DNA of 39,746 bases from Nemertoderma westbladi (GCA_032718475.1 JAUCBJ010000717.1:1-39746), one strand, 5' to 3'; shown: positions 11,801 to 22,280, counted from the stretch's first letter. Notes: generated by a model from the letters alone, not told the origin. A program made the numbers and translations.

Positions 11801-13640
11801 CAAGTAAGAGTGTAGATGGGTGGAATATTATTTAGTACAAGCGAGAGTGTAGATGGGTGGAATATTATTTAGTACAAGTAAGAGTGTAGATGGGTGGAAT
11901 ATTATTTAGTACAAGCGAGAGTGTAGATGGGTGGGATATTATTTAGTACAAGTAAGAGTGTAGATGGGTGGAATATTATTTAGTACAAGCGAGAGTGTAG
12001 ATGGGTGGAATATTATTTAGTACAAGTAAGAGTGTAGATGGGTGGAATATTATTTAGTACAAGCGAGAGTGTAGATGGGTGGAATATTATTTAGTACAAG
12101 CGAGAGTGTAGATGGGTGGAACATTATTTAGTACAAGAGTGTAGATGGGTGGAACATTATTTAGTACAAGCGAGAGTGTAGATGGGTGGAACATTATTTA
12201 GTACAAGAGTGTAGATGGGTGGAATATTATTTAGTACAAGCGAGAGTGTAGATGGGTGGAATATTATTTATTACAAGCGAGAGTGTAGATGGGTGGAATA
12301 TTATTTAGTACAAGCGAGAGTGTAGATGGGTGGAATATTATTTAGTACAAGCGAGAGTGTAGATGGGTGGAATATTATTTAGTACAAGCGAGAGTGTAGA
12401 TGGGTGGAATATTATTTAGTACAAGAGTGTAGATGGGTGGAATATTATTTAGTACAAGCGAGAGTGTAGATGTGTGGAATATTATTTAGTACAAGCGAGA
12501 GTGTAGATGTGTGGAATATTATTTAGTACAAGCGAGAGTGTAGATGGGTGGAATATTATTTAGTACAAGAGTGTAGATGGGTGGAATATTATTTAGTACA
12601 AGCGAGAGTGTAGATGGGTGGAATATTATTTAGTACAAGCGAGAGTGTAGATGTGTGGAATATTATTTAGTACAAGCGAGAGTGTAGATGTGTGGAATAT
12701 TATTTAGTACAAGCGAGAGTGTAGATGGGTGGAACATTATTTAGTACAAGAGTGTAGATGGGTGGAATATTATATAGTACAAGCGAGAGTGTAGATGGGT
12801 GGAATATTATTTAGTACAAGAGTGTAGATGGGTGGAATATTATTTAGTACAAGCGAGAGTGTAGATGGGTGGAATATTATTTAGTACAAGCGAGAGTGTA
12901 GATGGGTGGAATATTATTTAGTACAAGCGAGAGTGTAGATGGGTGGAACATTATTTAGTACAAGAGTGTAGATGGGTGGAATATTATTTAGTACAAGCGA
13001 GAGTGTAGATGGGTGGAATATTATTTAGTACAAGCGAGAGTGTAGATGGGTGGAACATTATTTAGTACAAGAGTGTAGATGGGTGGAATATTATATAGTA
13101 CAAGCGAGAGTGTAGATGGGTGGAATATTATATAGTACAAGCGAGAGTGTAGATGGGTGGAATATTATATAGTACAAGCGTAATAATACAAGGGTAATAG
13201 TACAAGGGTACTAAATAATATTCCACCCATCTACACTCTCGCTTGTACTAAATAATATTCCACCCATCTACACTCTCGCTTGTACTAAATAATATTCCAC
13301 CCATCTACACTCTCGCTTGTACTAAATAATATTCCACCCATCTACACTCTTATACTAAATAATATCTTGTAATAATACAAGGGTAATAGTACAAGGGTAC
13401 TAAATAATATTCCACCCATCTACACTCTCGCTTGTACTAAATAATATTCCACCCATCTACACTCTCGCTTGTACTAAATAATATTCCACCCATCTACACT
13501 CTCGCTTGTACTAAATAATATTCCACCCATCTACACTCTTATACTAAATAATATTCCACCCATCTACACTCTTGTACTAAATAATATTCCACCCATCTAC
13601 ACTCTTGTACTAAATAATATTCCACCCATCTACACTCTCG
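5864..13640. repeat. 33/37-bp minisatellite array with an inverted right arm
   Basis: The core unit contains GAGTGTAGATGGGTGG and AATATTATTTAGTACAA. Long units (37 bp) carry an extra GCGA or GTAA between copies and short units (33 bp) lack it. Roughly 200 units run in one orientation to about 13180. After a short spacer, about a dozen units run in the opposite orientation from about 13209 to 13640. Substructure is visible: a nearly pure run of 33-bp units at about 8100-8420, long stretches alternating GCGA and GTAA units (a 74-bp dimer) at about 10360-12060, and clustered GATGTGTGG variants at about 12470-12700. No gene is present; short frames reading EYYLVQECRWV are repeat artefacts. Confidence 0.97.
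13165..13560. repeat. Inversion zone of the 33/37-bp array with a duplicated spacer block
   Basis: The spacer TAATAATACAAGGGTAATAG, followed by ACAAGGGTAC, separates plus-oriented from minus-oriented units and includes the small palindrome TAGTAC-AAGG-GTACTA. The spacer and the following inverted units occur twice in tandem, starting near 13180 and 13370, with a period of about 190 bp. A transcript crossing this zone could fold into a hairpin more than 400 bp long. Confidence 0.85.
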
Positions 13641-14355
13641 CACGTGTTATTATTTAATGGTGAACCCAATCCCTTACTGTATCTTGGGGTAGTTCTTAGT
13701 ACTAAAACCGCTCATCGGGACATAATAATCACCTATATAGAAAGGGGCTGCTAACCTGTTCGATTGCTCTCTCTTAAATAATTTACTTTTATATTAATAA
13801 TTTTTATTAAATAAATTGGAGATGAGCTGTTGCAACTGTAATTAAAGGTGATATAATATTATGGGTTTGTTCAGAAGTGGATATATAGTTGTATATTTAT
13901 ATTACTTATTTAATTAGTGACCTATAATTTCGGTTTTAACCACATGTTTTACGGTATACCATATGTTGGTGAAATTAAATTTTATACATAAAAATGTCAC
14001 GTGATATTTCTGAATTTTCGCTCCCGAATTTAAGATTTACTTATGTTCCAGTTTTCCGACAGTATATTTTTTTCGTAAAAAATATATTTCTGCCGCCATC
14101 CAAAGTCCTCTAGTCCAAGTACCTAATTGATAACAATATATTATTCACTTGTACTACAGTGCTCGCTCTGCTAGAATAAAATAACGCCTCGCACTTAAAA
14201 ACACGAAACGCTATTTTCAATAGAAAAAAATATCTACTTCTAAACCCCGACTATATTTATAGTAATTCGACTAATAAATGACCGCCGTGAATAAAGAGTA
14301 AGTAGTAATAATTTGTAAAAAAAATAAGTTCAACCCCATCAATAATAGGCCTACT
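13641..14355. other. AT-rich intergenic sequence, nothing recognised
   Basis: Single-copy AT-rich DNA lies between the 33/37-bp array and the end of the FBXW10-like gene. I see no convincing open frame, RNA gene or transposon end. The 3' UTR and polyadenylation site of the FBXW10-like gene may lie here but cannot be pinned down. Confidence 0.5.
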
Positions 14356-14495
14356 ATCTATACGTAATCCTAGCGTATTTCTGGCGCTGTTCCTATATGT
14401 AATCCTCGCGTATTTCTGGCGCTGTTCCTATATGTAATCCTCGCGTATTTCTGGCGCTGTTCCTATATGTAATCCTCGCGTATTTCTGGCGCTGC
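14356..14495. repeat. 35-bp minisatellite, four units, overlapping the end of the FBXW10-like gene
   Basis: Four tandem 35-bp units contain TATATGTAATCCTCGCG and TATTTCTGGCGCTG. The left-most unit has a few substitutions. The right-most unit encodes the last residues (APEIREDYI) and the stop codon of the FBXW10-like frame. Confidence 0.93.
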
Positions 14496-17400
14496 GATCT
14501 TCTTTTGGGTTTTAAGAATCGCGTTGCCTTGAGCGAGAGCCAACCAGGACACCCGTTGCCTAGCAGCCTGCGCCTCCTCCTTACCACGCAGGTACAGGCG
14601 GTAACCATGGCGATGGGAGACGCCGATACGGTTATCTTCCTGGTGGGTTCGCAATGTGAGCCGAGTGTGAGCGCCGAACGGGTCCCTAGAGGGCGCCACT
14701 ACAGGTGTCTCGTGTCGGGACGGGGTCTTCCCGCTATAGGAACCGTCGTCTGCGACCCGCGGGGATATTAAAACCTTAACTGGTCGGATACGGTGTTTAG
14801 ATGTGAGTCGCGGAGTTTTAGTAACTTTTTGAGCTTCTCGGGAAGTTTCTGTGGGTTTGATTACCGTGGGCGTTGGGATGGTACTGTAAATCCGGGCGGG
14901 GTGCAGCGGAACTGGCGGCACAATCTCGGCCTTGGTTACCGTATAAGGGGTTACTATTTGTAGAGGGAGGGGGACCTCAGTCACAGAGTCTGTGGTCATG
15001 GCGACGCGAGAGGACCAAGGACGCCATCTAGTGGGCGACGTTTTCGTTCGTGGTAGTTCGGGTTTCGCTACGGAAGATGATGGTGGGATGCCTGCGTTAA
15101 TGCACGTATTAATCGCGGTCTCCCCATTGGCCATCGTCATGGAGATGGTGCTCATACCCAGGTACATTTTGTCGGAGGATGGTGGCTCACGTTTTTTCGC
15201 TTGGCTTCTCAATAAGTATTTGGCTTCCGATAGACTTAAATTGTTGATTTTATCGTTACTCATATCGTGATCCACGTTTACACCGGTAGAGGGCGCCAAG
15301 GCGCTGTGAACCCTTGTAGTAGAGACGACCGATCGAGATAAACCTGTGTTATGTCGCCCTTCAGCGGACGAGCGAGATATTGCCGTGTTATGTCTCCCCG
15401 CAGCTGTATGAGGCCGCGATCCTGCCACTGGTGCGGCCCTGGAGAGCCCGGTGGCTGGTCTGGTGGGGCCGGCCCTGGAGAGCCCGGTGGCTGGTCTGGT
15501 GGAGCCGGCCCTGGAGAGCCCGGTGGCTGGTCTGGGGAACCCGGCCCTGGGCCCGGCTGTGCTCGGTCTCGAGACTGCGGCTGCCCTCTCGGCACTCCAA
15601 CCCAACTCCTCTAACTCCGGACAGACAGAGTCCCCGACCCCATCCGGCCTCCGGACAGCCGTCATGCTGAAGAACGTACCAGAGGTGGAGGGCCGGAGGG
15701 AGTTAACCATTGGGATGCTCTGTATCCTCTTTGCCTCGGCCACACTGGATAGACCTAACCGCTGGGCGCTGTGTATGAATCGCTCTCCATCCGCTCGGTC
15801 TCCAGCCTGTATCTCGTACCCAACAACCCGACTATCCGCCGACCCAGTTATTGTTGCTCTATTGGCTCGCACCACAGCGTAATCCCGTTTAGTTAATTCG
15901 GCATCGCTGTAACCAATAACTTTTTTCGCGAGATCCACACTGTCATCCTCCAGCGTGTAATCCCATTCGACCTCTTCGAATTTAAACAATATTATATTCG
16001 ATAGAGTGTTGATGACAACATGGTTGCCTGCCACGCTCATGTGGTAGATGGGATCACTTCGACTGTTGCCACGCAACAGACGTAAACACTCACCGGTAAG
16101 GACATTCCATATGCGGAGTTTGCCATCCTCGCATCCTGTAAACACTCGCAAAAAGGAGAGGAACAGGCAATGCACTGGCCCGGGGTGTCTCAATGCACCG
16201 AGACAACGTTGGTGACGACCAACCATAGACCAGACGAGACAGTAACCGTCCCAACCGCCAGAAACCAAGTGCCATCGGTCGAAACAGAGGGAGACCACAG
16301 CCCCTTGGTGGCCATCCAGACGCTTTACTAGAACTCCACCATCCTCAGAAAGACTCCAAACCTTGAGTTTTCCACCTTCGTCTCCTCCACACACCAAATT
16401 ATTATCCAATTGGATGCAAAGAACCGGGTAGTGATGTTTCATACTGAAGAGACACTTTCCCGTCTCGATCTCCCATATTTTTACCTTTTTGTCTCGAGAT
16501 CCAGATGCGAGCAGCCTGCCGTCGGGGGACCGAGCGGCGCATGTCACAGTGTCCTGGTGACCGCGGAATATCCGCAAACAGAAGCCGTCCTCGAGGCGCC
16601 ACATCCTCAGACTCGTGTCGTAACTCGCACTGAACACTACCCCGTCCGACTCGCAGACCAGCAGCCCCTGGATGGACCCCGCGTGGCCGTGGATCGGCCG
16701 CGGCCGCTGGTGGCCGTTGTCAATGGCGACCAATCGGATGCGTCGGTCGTGCGTCGCCCAGGTGACCAACTCGCCCCCCGTGTAGCTAATCACGCGGTTT
16801 GCGTCCTCGTTGCTAAGCAATATCATAGTGTTGTAGGCACCACAGTAAACGTTGCGCTCTTCCATGTAAACGTTCCTCGTCTCGACGCCGAAGTAGGACG
16901 ACTTGTGGTTGACGTCGGCAGTGTTCCGGAGATCCTGAGCGGCGGGTTGGATCCCAGGTACTCGGACCACCTCCCAGCCGTCGCCCTCTAGCTGGGGCAC
17001 TGCCACCGCCACGTACTTTGCGTAGACCGGATTGCACCCCTTAGCGGAGCTGCCCTGCAGCACCAAGACCTGATCCGCTAGACTGCGGTGGATCTGCACC
17101 TCGCTTAGCACTTGTTGCGCCAACGGTCGCCACACGTGGTTGACACACACGCAGTTGTTTAAACTCTGCTTCCCCACATAACTTAGTATAAGTTTGGATA
17201 TATGTACAGGGAGATCACTAATAAAGTCTTTGTACCTAGACACCCCCGAATAAGCGGTTTTGGAGGTCGGCAATATACTCAAGGTTGGGTCCACATCTTC
17301 TACCTCACTCGACTCAACTACTTTCTTGCCAACGTTTTTCTTTGTTCTCTCCAGCGTCACAATAACAGTTTGTTCTGCAGCAGCCACTAGTCGGCGCTCT

Positions 17401-18077
17401 CGACGAGCCAATGGGTGGCTGGCTTTAATCGGGCCCCACTGATTGGCTCCTTTTGTTTCGGCTAGGAAAGCTATATCCGGGTTGCTATCAGTGTGGAAAC
17501 TATCGACTGATAAACTACGCTCTAAACTACCACCAGATAGCGTATCTTCATCAAACGAGTTGGGTTCCTCTAACTTTGTACGAAGTCGGATAGTTTTCAA
17601 CTGCTGCATGAATGAGTAGAGACATGATATGGGGCAGAGAGCAGCCACCGCTAGTACGAAGTTTGATTTGGACCAATAGTTGGCGCGGGAGAACCAGTTA
17701 GTCGCTTCCCGCATGGCGCGGTTCACCGCAGGTCGTAGTCGCAACCCATCCTGGCCGATGGACGTAGCATCCCCATTGCAACTGGGATGCACCCTCATGC
17801 GCGCGTAGGTGTAGTCCTTGGCGGCAACGGAGGACTGCATCACGCCCAGGATGTACTGCAGCAGCTCGTAGCTTAGCAACCGACTGGACAGTTGGATGAG
17901 GAATCGCAGTTGGGTTTTGGATCCGGCCTTGGGGACCCATTGCTTGGCGTGGGCCACTTGCGACGACAACTCGCACGCCTCACATCTGCCGCAATTACGT
18001 GTTGAGCAGTGGAGGGAAGAGACGCGAGATAGATCGAACTGGAATATTTCCGAATTCTCTGGCGATTTATATCGCAT
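14463..18077 (-). CDS. FBXW10-like: FBXW10-like F-box/WD40 protein, single open frame
   Basis: This 1204-residue frame has no introns. Residues 22-165 match the FBXW10/CDRT1 N-terminal region: a CGRCEAC cysteine motif, KQWVPKAG, then EATNWFSRANYWSKSNF. Residues about 283-328 form an F-box (FISDLPVHISKLILSYVGKQSLNNC), which in this family docks to SKP1 of an SCF ubiquitin ligase. Residues about 430-700 carry five or six WD40 repeats ending in MWRL, KIWE, KVWS, LVWS and RIWN, expected to form the substrate-binding propeller. The C-terminal 450 residues are Ser/Thr/Pro-rich and disordered-looking, with 12-residue RPATGLSRAGST repeats. The start is the Met just before the conserved N-terminus. 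Neighbours are satellites, so context adds nothing about function. It could be a retrocopy, or come from an intron-poor lineage. Family assignment is strong; strict orthology and substrate are unknown. Confidence 0.88.
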   Translation of the reverse strand: MRYKSPENSEIFQFDLSRVSSLHCSTRNCGRCEACELSSQVAHAKQWVPKAGSKTQLRFLIQLSSRLLSYELLQYILGVMQSSVAAKDYTYARMRVHPSCNGDATSIGQDGLRLRPAVNRAMREATNWFSRANYWSKSNFVLAVAALCPISCLYSFMQQLKTIRLRTKLEEPNSFDEDTLSGGSLERSLSVDSFHTDSNPDIAFLAETKGANQWGPIKASHPLARRERRLVAAAEQTVIVTLERTKKNVGKKVVESSEVEDVDPTLSILPTSKTAYSGVSRYKDFISDLPVHISKLILSYVGKQSLNNCVCVNHVWRPLAQQVLSEVQIHRSLADQVLVLQGSSAKGCNPVYAKYVAVAVPQLEGDGWEVVRVPGIQPAAQDLRNTADVNHKSSYFGVETRNVYMEERNVYCGAYNTMILLSNEDANRVISYTGGELVTWATHDRRIRLVAIDNGHQRPRPIHGHAGSIQGLLVCESDGVVFSASYDTSLRMWRLEDGFCLRIFRGHQDTVTCAARSPDGRLLASGSRDKKVKIWEIETGKCLFSMKHHYPVLCIQLDNNLVCGGDEGGKLKVWSLSEDGGVLVKRLDGHQGAVVSLCFDRWHLVSGGWDGYCLVWSMVGRHQRCLGALRHPGPVHCLFLSFLRVFTGCEDGKLRIWNVLTGECLRLLRGNSRSDPIYHMSVAGNHVVINTLSNIILFKFEEVEWDYTLEDDSVDLAKKVIGYSDAELTKRDYAVVRANRATITGSADSRVVGYEIQAGDRADGERFIHSAQRLGLSSVAEAKRIQSIPMVNSLRPSTSGTFFSMTAVRRPDGVGDSVCPELEELGWSAERAAAVSRPSTAGPRAGFPRPATGLSRAGSTRPATGLSRAGPTRPATGLSRAAPVAGSRPHTAAGRHNTAISRSSAEGRHNTGLSRSVVSTTRVHSALAPSTGVNVDHDMSNDKINNLSLSEAKYLLRSQAKKREPPSSDKMYLGMSTISMTMANGETAINTCINAGIPPSSSVAKPELPRTKTSPTRWRPWSSRVAMTTDSVTEVPLPLQIVTPYTVTKAEIVPPVPLHPARIYSTIPTPTVIKPTETSREAQKVTKTPRLTSKHRIRPVKVLISPRVADDGSYSGKTPSRHETPVVAPSRDPFGAHTRLTLRTHQEDNRIGVSHRHGYRLYLRGKEEAQAARQRVSWLALAQGNAILKTQKKIAAPEIREDYI
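15445..15550 (-). repeat. 36-bp in-frame tandem repeat inside the FBXW10-like gene
   Basis: About three 36-bp units encode RPATGLSRAG-type 12-residue repeats in the disordered C-terminal region. Unit length is a multiple of three, so the frame is preserved. Confidence 0.85.
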
Positions 18078-18577
18078 AGTTAGTTAGTTATTAATTGATA
18101 ATTTCCTGAATATTATTTAATTTAATACTAAAAAATCACATTAAAAAATGTAGATAATTGTGAATAAATGTCAGATACAATAAATATTGAGTTGGTTGTG
18201 ATTGTGAAATGTTATTAACAATAATGATGGAGTTACTTTTAATAAAATCGTCCGAAATCAATATATTATATTAGTTTGCAAACTTCCGCAGGTAAAACTA
18301 ATGGTGGAAGAAACTAGCAATCAAATTCATTAGTATTGTATGCATTCAATGCGACCGAGTAATTAGTGTATCCCGTTACTATAACTACGGATATTGAGGT
18401 ATGCATGTGCCAAGGGTTGGTGGACCTGTTGTCAATTTGTAGTTCTTTATGTTTTTAATGTGTTAAGGATAGTCGATAATATATGCTGTGATACTTCAAA
18501 TACAGGCAATTAAGTAATATGGGGCGTGTTAGAGCGTACAGTTATAATTACTATGGCGACCAACCAACCCAGGATAT
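18078..18577. other. AT-rich region upstream of the FBXW10-like gene
   Basis: This AT-rich DNA lies directly 5' of the minus-strand FBXW10-like start and should contain its promoter and 5' UTR. I cannot identify a convincing TATA box, initiator or splice site, and no other gene is visible. Confidence 0.4.
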
Positions 18578-18748
18578 TGCGTACTATCCACCTGGACTAA
18601 CCTTTATCTTGACTATTAACATCAGCACCAGCTTGCGTACTATCCACCTGGACTAACCTTTATCTTGACTATTAACATCAGCACCAGCTTGTGTACTATC
18701 CACCTGGACTAACCTTTATCTTGACTATTAACATCAGCACCAGCTTGT
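18578..18748. repeat. 56-bp direct repeat, three near-identical copies
   Basis: GTACTATCCACCTGGACTAA recurs at 18581, 18637 and 18693, an exact 56-bp period. Copies differ only at a base or two at the unit junctions (TTGCGTAC or TTGTGTAC). The block lies about 500 bp upstream of the FBXW10-like start and may be regulatory or simply a recent local triplication. Confidence 0.95.
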
Positions 18749-18783
18749 GGTAAACACTCGACAATCTCGTAATTATTGCATCC

Positions 18784-18830
18784 CGCCGCTAGGTGGAGCG
18801 GCGTAGAATTACGGCCCTGGCCGTCTCTAC
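18784..18830. other. Two adjacent GC-rich hairpins
   Basis: The first is CGCCGCT at 18784-18790 with AGCGGCG at 18797-18803 (7-bp perfect stem, 6-base loop). The second pairs GTAGA and ACGGCC (18803-18816) with GGCCGT and TCTAC (18819-18830), giving an 11-bp stem with small bulges and a 2-base loop. They sit in single-copy DNA between the 56-bp and 15-bp repeats. No RNA family is recognised. Confidence 0.6.
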
Positions 18831-18872
18831 AGTTAATGTTCTCCGGAGTTACCAGTTTCATAACGCGAGCGG

Positions 18873-19882
18873 GGGATCCCTAGATAAGGGATCCATAGAT
18901 AAGGGATCCCTAGATAAGGGATCCCTAGATAAGGGATCCCTAGATAAGGGATCCCTAGATAAGGGATCCATAGATAAGGGATCCCTAGATAAGGGATCCA
19001 TAGATAAGGGATCCCTAGATAAGGGATCCCTAGATAAGGGATCCCTTATTAAGGGATCCCTAGATAAGGGATCCCTAGATAAGGGATCCCTAGATAAGGG
19101 ATCCCTAGATAAGGGATCCCTAGATAAGGGATCCATAGATAAGGGATCCCTAGATAAGGGATCCCTAGATAAGGGATCCCTAGATAAGTGATCCCTAGAT
19201 AAGGGATCCCTAGATAAGGGATCCCTAGATAAGGGATCCCTAGATAAGGGATCCCTAGATAAGGGATCCATAGATAAGGGATCCCTAGATAAGGGATCCC
19301 TAGATAAGGGATCCCTAGATAAGGGATCCCTAGATAAGGGATCCCTAGATAAGGGATCCATAGATAAGGGATCCCTAGATAAGGGATCCCTAGATAAGGG
19401 ATCCATAGATAAGGGATCCCTAGATAAGTGATCCCTAGATAAGGGATCCCTAGATAAGGGATCCCTAAATAAGGGATCCCTAGATAAGGGATCCCTATAG
19501 ATAAGGGATCCCTAGATAAGGGATCCATAGATAAGGGATCCCTAGATAAGGGATCCATAGATAAGGGATCCCTAGATAAGTGATCCCTAGATAAGGGATC
19601 CCTAGATAAGGGATCCCTAGATAAGGGATCCCTAGATAAGGGATCCATAGATAAGGGATCCCTAGATAAGGGATCCCTAGATAAGGGATCCATAGATAAG
19701 GGATCCCTAGATAAGTGATCCCTAGATAAGGGATCCCTAGATAAGGGATCCCTAAATAAGGGATCCCTAGATAAGGGATCCCTATAGATAAGGGATCCCT
19801 AGATAAGGGATCCATAGATAAGGGATCCCTAGATAAGGGATCCCTAGATAAGGGATCCCTAGATAAGGGATCCCTAGATAAG
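18873..19882. repeat. 15-bp minisatellite (GGATCCCTAGATAAG), about 67 units
   Basis: Nearly pure 15-bp units each hold the palindrome GGGATCCC. Common variants change CCCTAG to CCATAG, AAGGG to AAGTG, or TAGAT to TAAAT. Two insertions of TA (near 19497 and 19783) break the 15-bp phase. These are followed by similar variant series, so a block of about 287 bp looks duplicated. Open frames reading [10 protein letters not shown] on the minus strand exist only because 15 is a multiple of three. Confidence 0.97.
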
Positions 19883-19980
19883 TAAACAATAAAGTCATAC
19901 CTAATACAATCCTTAAAACAATTATATTTAATAATGACTATACAATATTGGAGTGAAGGCTTGAGAAACAGTCAGATTAC
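19883..19980. other. Short AT-rich spacer
   Basis: About 100 bp of single-copy AT-rich DNA lies between the 15-bp array and the 3' end of RTE copy A. I see nothing in it. Confidence 0.4.
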
Positions 19981-20014
19981 ACTAGGATCGGCATGCTGCA
20001 TTGCAGCTGCATTT

Positions 20015-20747
20015 TTAAGAATGCTGTGCCGGCTTGTCGACAAAATTGCGCCGCCACAACTCCCTATCACCCATGACATTTGCTAGATCATCCGCATCTT
20101 TAAGGCCAGTGTCCTTTAAGATGCGTCTCAAGAAAGTCATGGGCTGTCCACCATGCTTATTCACTCCATGAGGCTGCCAAAGTACAAGATTATGCACTGG
20201 CTGGTCCTCACAGCGAAAGCAATGTCCTGCAAAGCGGAGGCGATTTTGTTCTAGTGTCAAGCTTGGGGGAACCAATGAGACACCTCCAATGTTATATAGT
20301 GTCTGGTTGGAGATGTGTGCATTGTACTTGACACAATGAACCCGGCGTAGCATTCTTGTGAATGTGCCACCCAGAGATTTGGTGTCCTCAGCAGTTAGAG
20401 CCCAGCATGGACTACCATAGAGGAGTACTGGAACTACTGCTGCTCTAAATAATCGGACCTTAAGTTTCCGATTAATTCTCGGTGACTTCCAAATCCTGGA
20501 AAGCCTATTCAAGGCTGCCCATGCCTTTCCCTTACGTATTCGAAGGTCCTCACCCGACTTCCGGATCCATGATCCCAGGTAACAGAAGTCGTCCACATGC
20601 TCAAGCATACCATCTTTTGAGCTTATGCTCATCCGGTCAGAGACTTGCTGAGGACTTTCAAAGTTAACTGTCAAAATTTTGGACTTTCTGGAGTTAATAA
20701 AAAGACCAACACTCGAAGCTGAGAAGACGTTGGGCTCCCTCTAGTGA
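20015..20747 (-). pseudogene. RTE copy A, C-terminal part of the ORF
   Basis: The frame reads GLFINSRK, then YLGSWIRKSGEDLRIRKGKAW, FRAAVVPVLLYGSPCWAL, MLRRVHCVKYNAHISNQ and GGQPMTFLRRI, and ends DKPAQHS. This is the C-terminal segment typical of RTE-like endonuclease/reverse-transcriptase proteins. This stretch is open. It is separated from its RT core by the inserted element (20756-22280), and a small deletion just inside the junction puts it out of frame with that core. Confidence 0.85.
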
Positions 20748-20755
20748 TTCTGAGG
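20748..20755. other. 8-bp target-site duplication, left copy (TTCTGAGG)
   Basis: TTCTGAGG at 20748-20755 is repeated at 22281-22288 directly flanking the foldback-like element. Copy B has a single related site (TTCTGAGA) at the equivalent position. Confidence 0.85.
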
Positions 20756-22280
20756 GGTAATGGTGAAAAATATCGAGACATGAAAAATATCGAGAGTAAA
20801 AATAACGAGAGTAAAAATATCGAGAGTAAAAATAACGAGTGTTGATAATTAACGTGATTAAAAATATCGAGAGTAAAAATAACGAGAGATGAAAAATATC
20901 GAAAATAACGAGTGTTGAAAAATATCGAGAGTAAAAATATCGAGTGTTGAAAAATATCGAGAGTAAAAATATCGAGTGTTGAAAAATATCGAGAGTAAAA
21001 ATATCGAGTGTTGAAAAATATCGAGAGTTAAAATATCGAGTGTTGAAAAATATCGAGAATAAAAATATCGAGTGTTGAAAAATATCGAGAATAAAAATAT
21101 CGAGTGTTGAAAAATATCGAGAATAAAAATATCGAGAGTAAAAATATCGAGTGTTGAAAAATATCGAGTGTTGAAAAATATCGAGAGTAAAAATATCGAG
21201 TGTTGAAAAATATCGAGAGTAAAAATATCGAGTGTTGAAAAATATCGAGTGTTGAAAAATATCGAGAGTAAAAATATCGAGTGTTGAAAAATATCGAGAG
21301 TAAAAATATCGAGTGTTGAAAAATATCGAGAGTAAATATATCGAGTGCTGAAAAATATCGAGTGTTGAAAAATATCGAGAGTAAAAATAACGAGTGTTGA
21401 AAATAGCGAGAGTAAAAATATTGAGTGTTGAAAAATATCGAGAGTAGAAATATCGAGTGTTGAAAAATATCGAGAGTAAAAATATCGAGAGTAAAAATAT
21501 CGAGTGTTGAAAAATATCGAGAGTAAAAATATCGAGTGTTGAAAAATATCGAGAGTAAAAATATCGAGTGTTGAAAAATATCGAGAGTAAAATATCGAGT
21601 GTTGAAAAATATCGAGAGTAAAAATATCGAGTGTTGAAAAATATCGAGAGTAAAAATATCGAGTGTTGAAAAATATCGAGAGTAAAAATATCGAGTGTTG
21701 AAAAATATCGAGAGTAAAAATAACGAGAGTAAAAATATCGAGAGTAAAAATATTGCATTTTGCTAGAGCATTTTATTTAGAATTATGGAACAATATTGCA
21801 GTGCATGGGTTACAACAGTGCAAGTGAATGGCATTAATACACCTTGGGTACCCATTTACCAGATTTATTATACTAGCTAGTTTTTGCTATTTTTTTAATA
21901 AATATTATAAAAGAAGTGCTAGCTATAAATTTTGATAAATATTATAAATATTGTTAATTATTATATTAGAACACGTACTGTATAAGCTACCAAATGTTGA
22001 TAAATATTGTTGTTCTAGAACATTTTTAGGAACAAAAATTATCACACAACCCTAATTTAAAAAAATTGTTACAATCGATATTTTTACTCTCGATATTTTT
22101 CAACACTCGATATTTTTACTCTCGATATTTTTCAAAACTCGATATTTTTACTCTCGATATTTTTACTCTCGATATTTTTTGAACTCTCGATATTATCGTT
22201 ATTTTTCAACACTCGATGTTTTTACTCGCGTTATTTTTACTCTCGATATTTTTCATGTCTCGATATTTTTCAATATAACC
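20756..22280. mobile_element. Foldback-like non-autonomous DNA element with tandem-repeat arms
   Basis: The 1525-bp insert is flanked by the direct repeat TTCTGAGG. Its ends are inverted: the left reads GGTAATGGTGAAAAATATCG and the reverse complement of the right reads GGTTATATTGAAAAATATCG, with the match continuing through GAGACATG. The left arm (to about 21750) holds alternating units of AAAAATATCGAGTGTTG and AAAAATATCGAGAGT type. The right arm (about 22075-22280) has the same units inverted. The 320-bp centre is single-copy AT-rich DNA with no transposase. This architecture is that of foldback transposons. An 8-bp duplication is used by the hAT, P and Merlin superfamilies, so the mobilising transposase is undetermined. 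Unit length about 32 bp keeps a spurious 354-residue frame open. Confidence 0.82.

Noticed and set aside
5864-13640. CRISPR array
   Set aside because: Units are directly contiguous with no variable spacers, and the genome is eukaryotic.
5849-13680. ACTGTA motif on both sides of the 33/37-bp array as a duplication
   Set aside because: Too short, not at symmetric distance from the repeat ends, and the outer array ends do not form a matching inverted repeat.
5743-13730. CATAATAATC at 5743-5752 and 13721-13730 as a target-site duplication around the 33/37-bp array
   Set aside because: The left copy includes the ORF1 start codon of the LINE, neither copy abuts the array, and the motif is low-complexity AT-rich, so a chance match is more likely.
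18793-19815. Frames reading DKGSL on the plus strand and RDPLS or LGIPY on the minus strand
   Set aside because: They are phase artefacts of the 15-bp minisatellite, open in several frames at once.
20694-21758. 354-residue minus-strand frame rich in Phe, Tyr and Ser
   Set aside because: It is the left arm of the foldback-like element read through. It crosses the insertion boundary into RTE sequence and has no domain.
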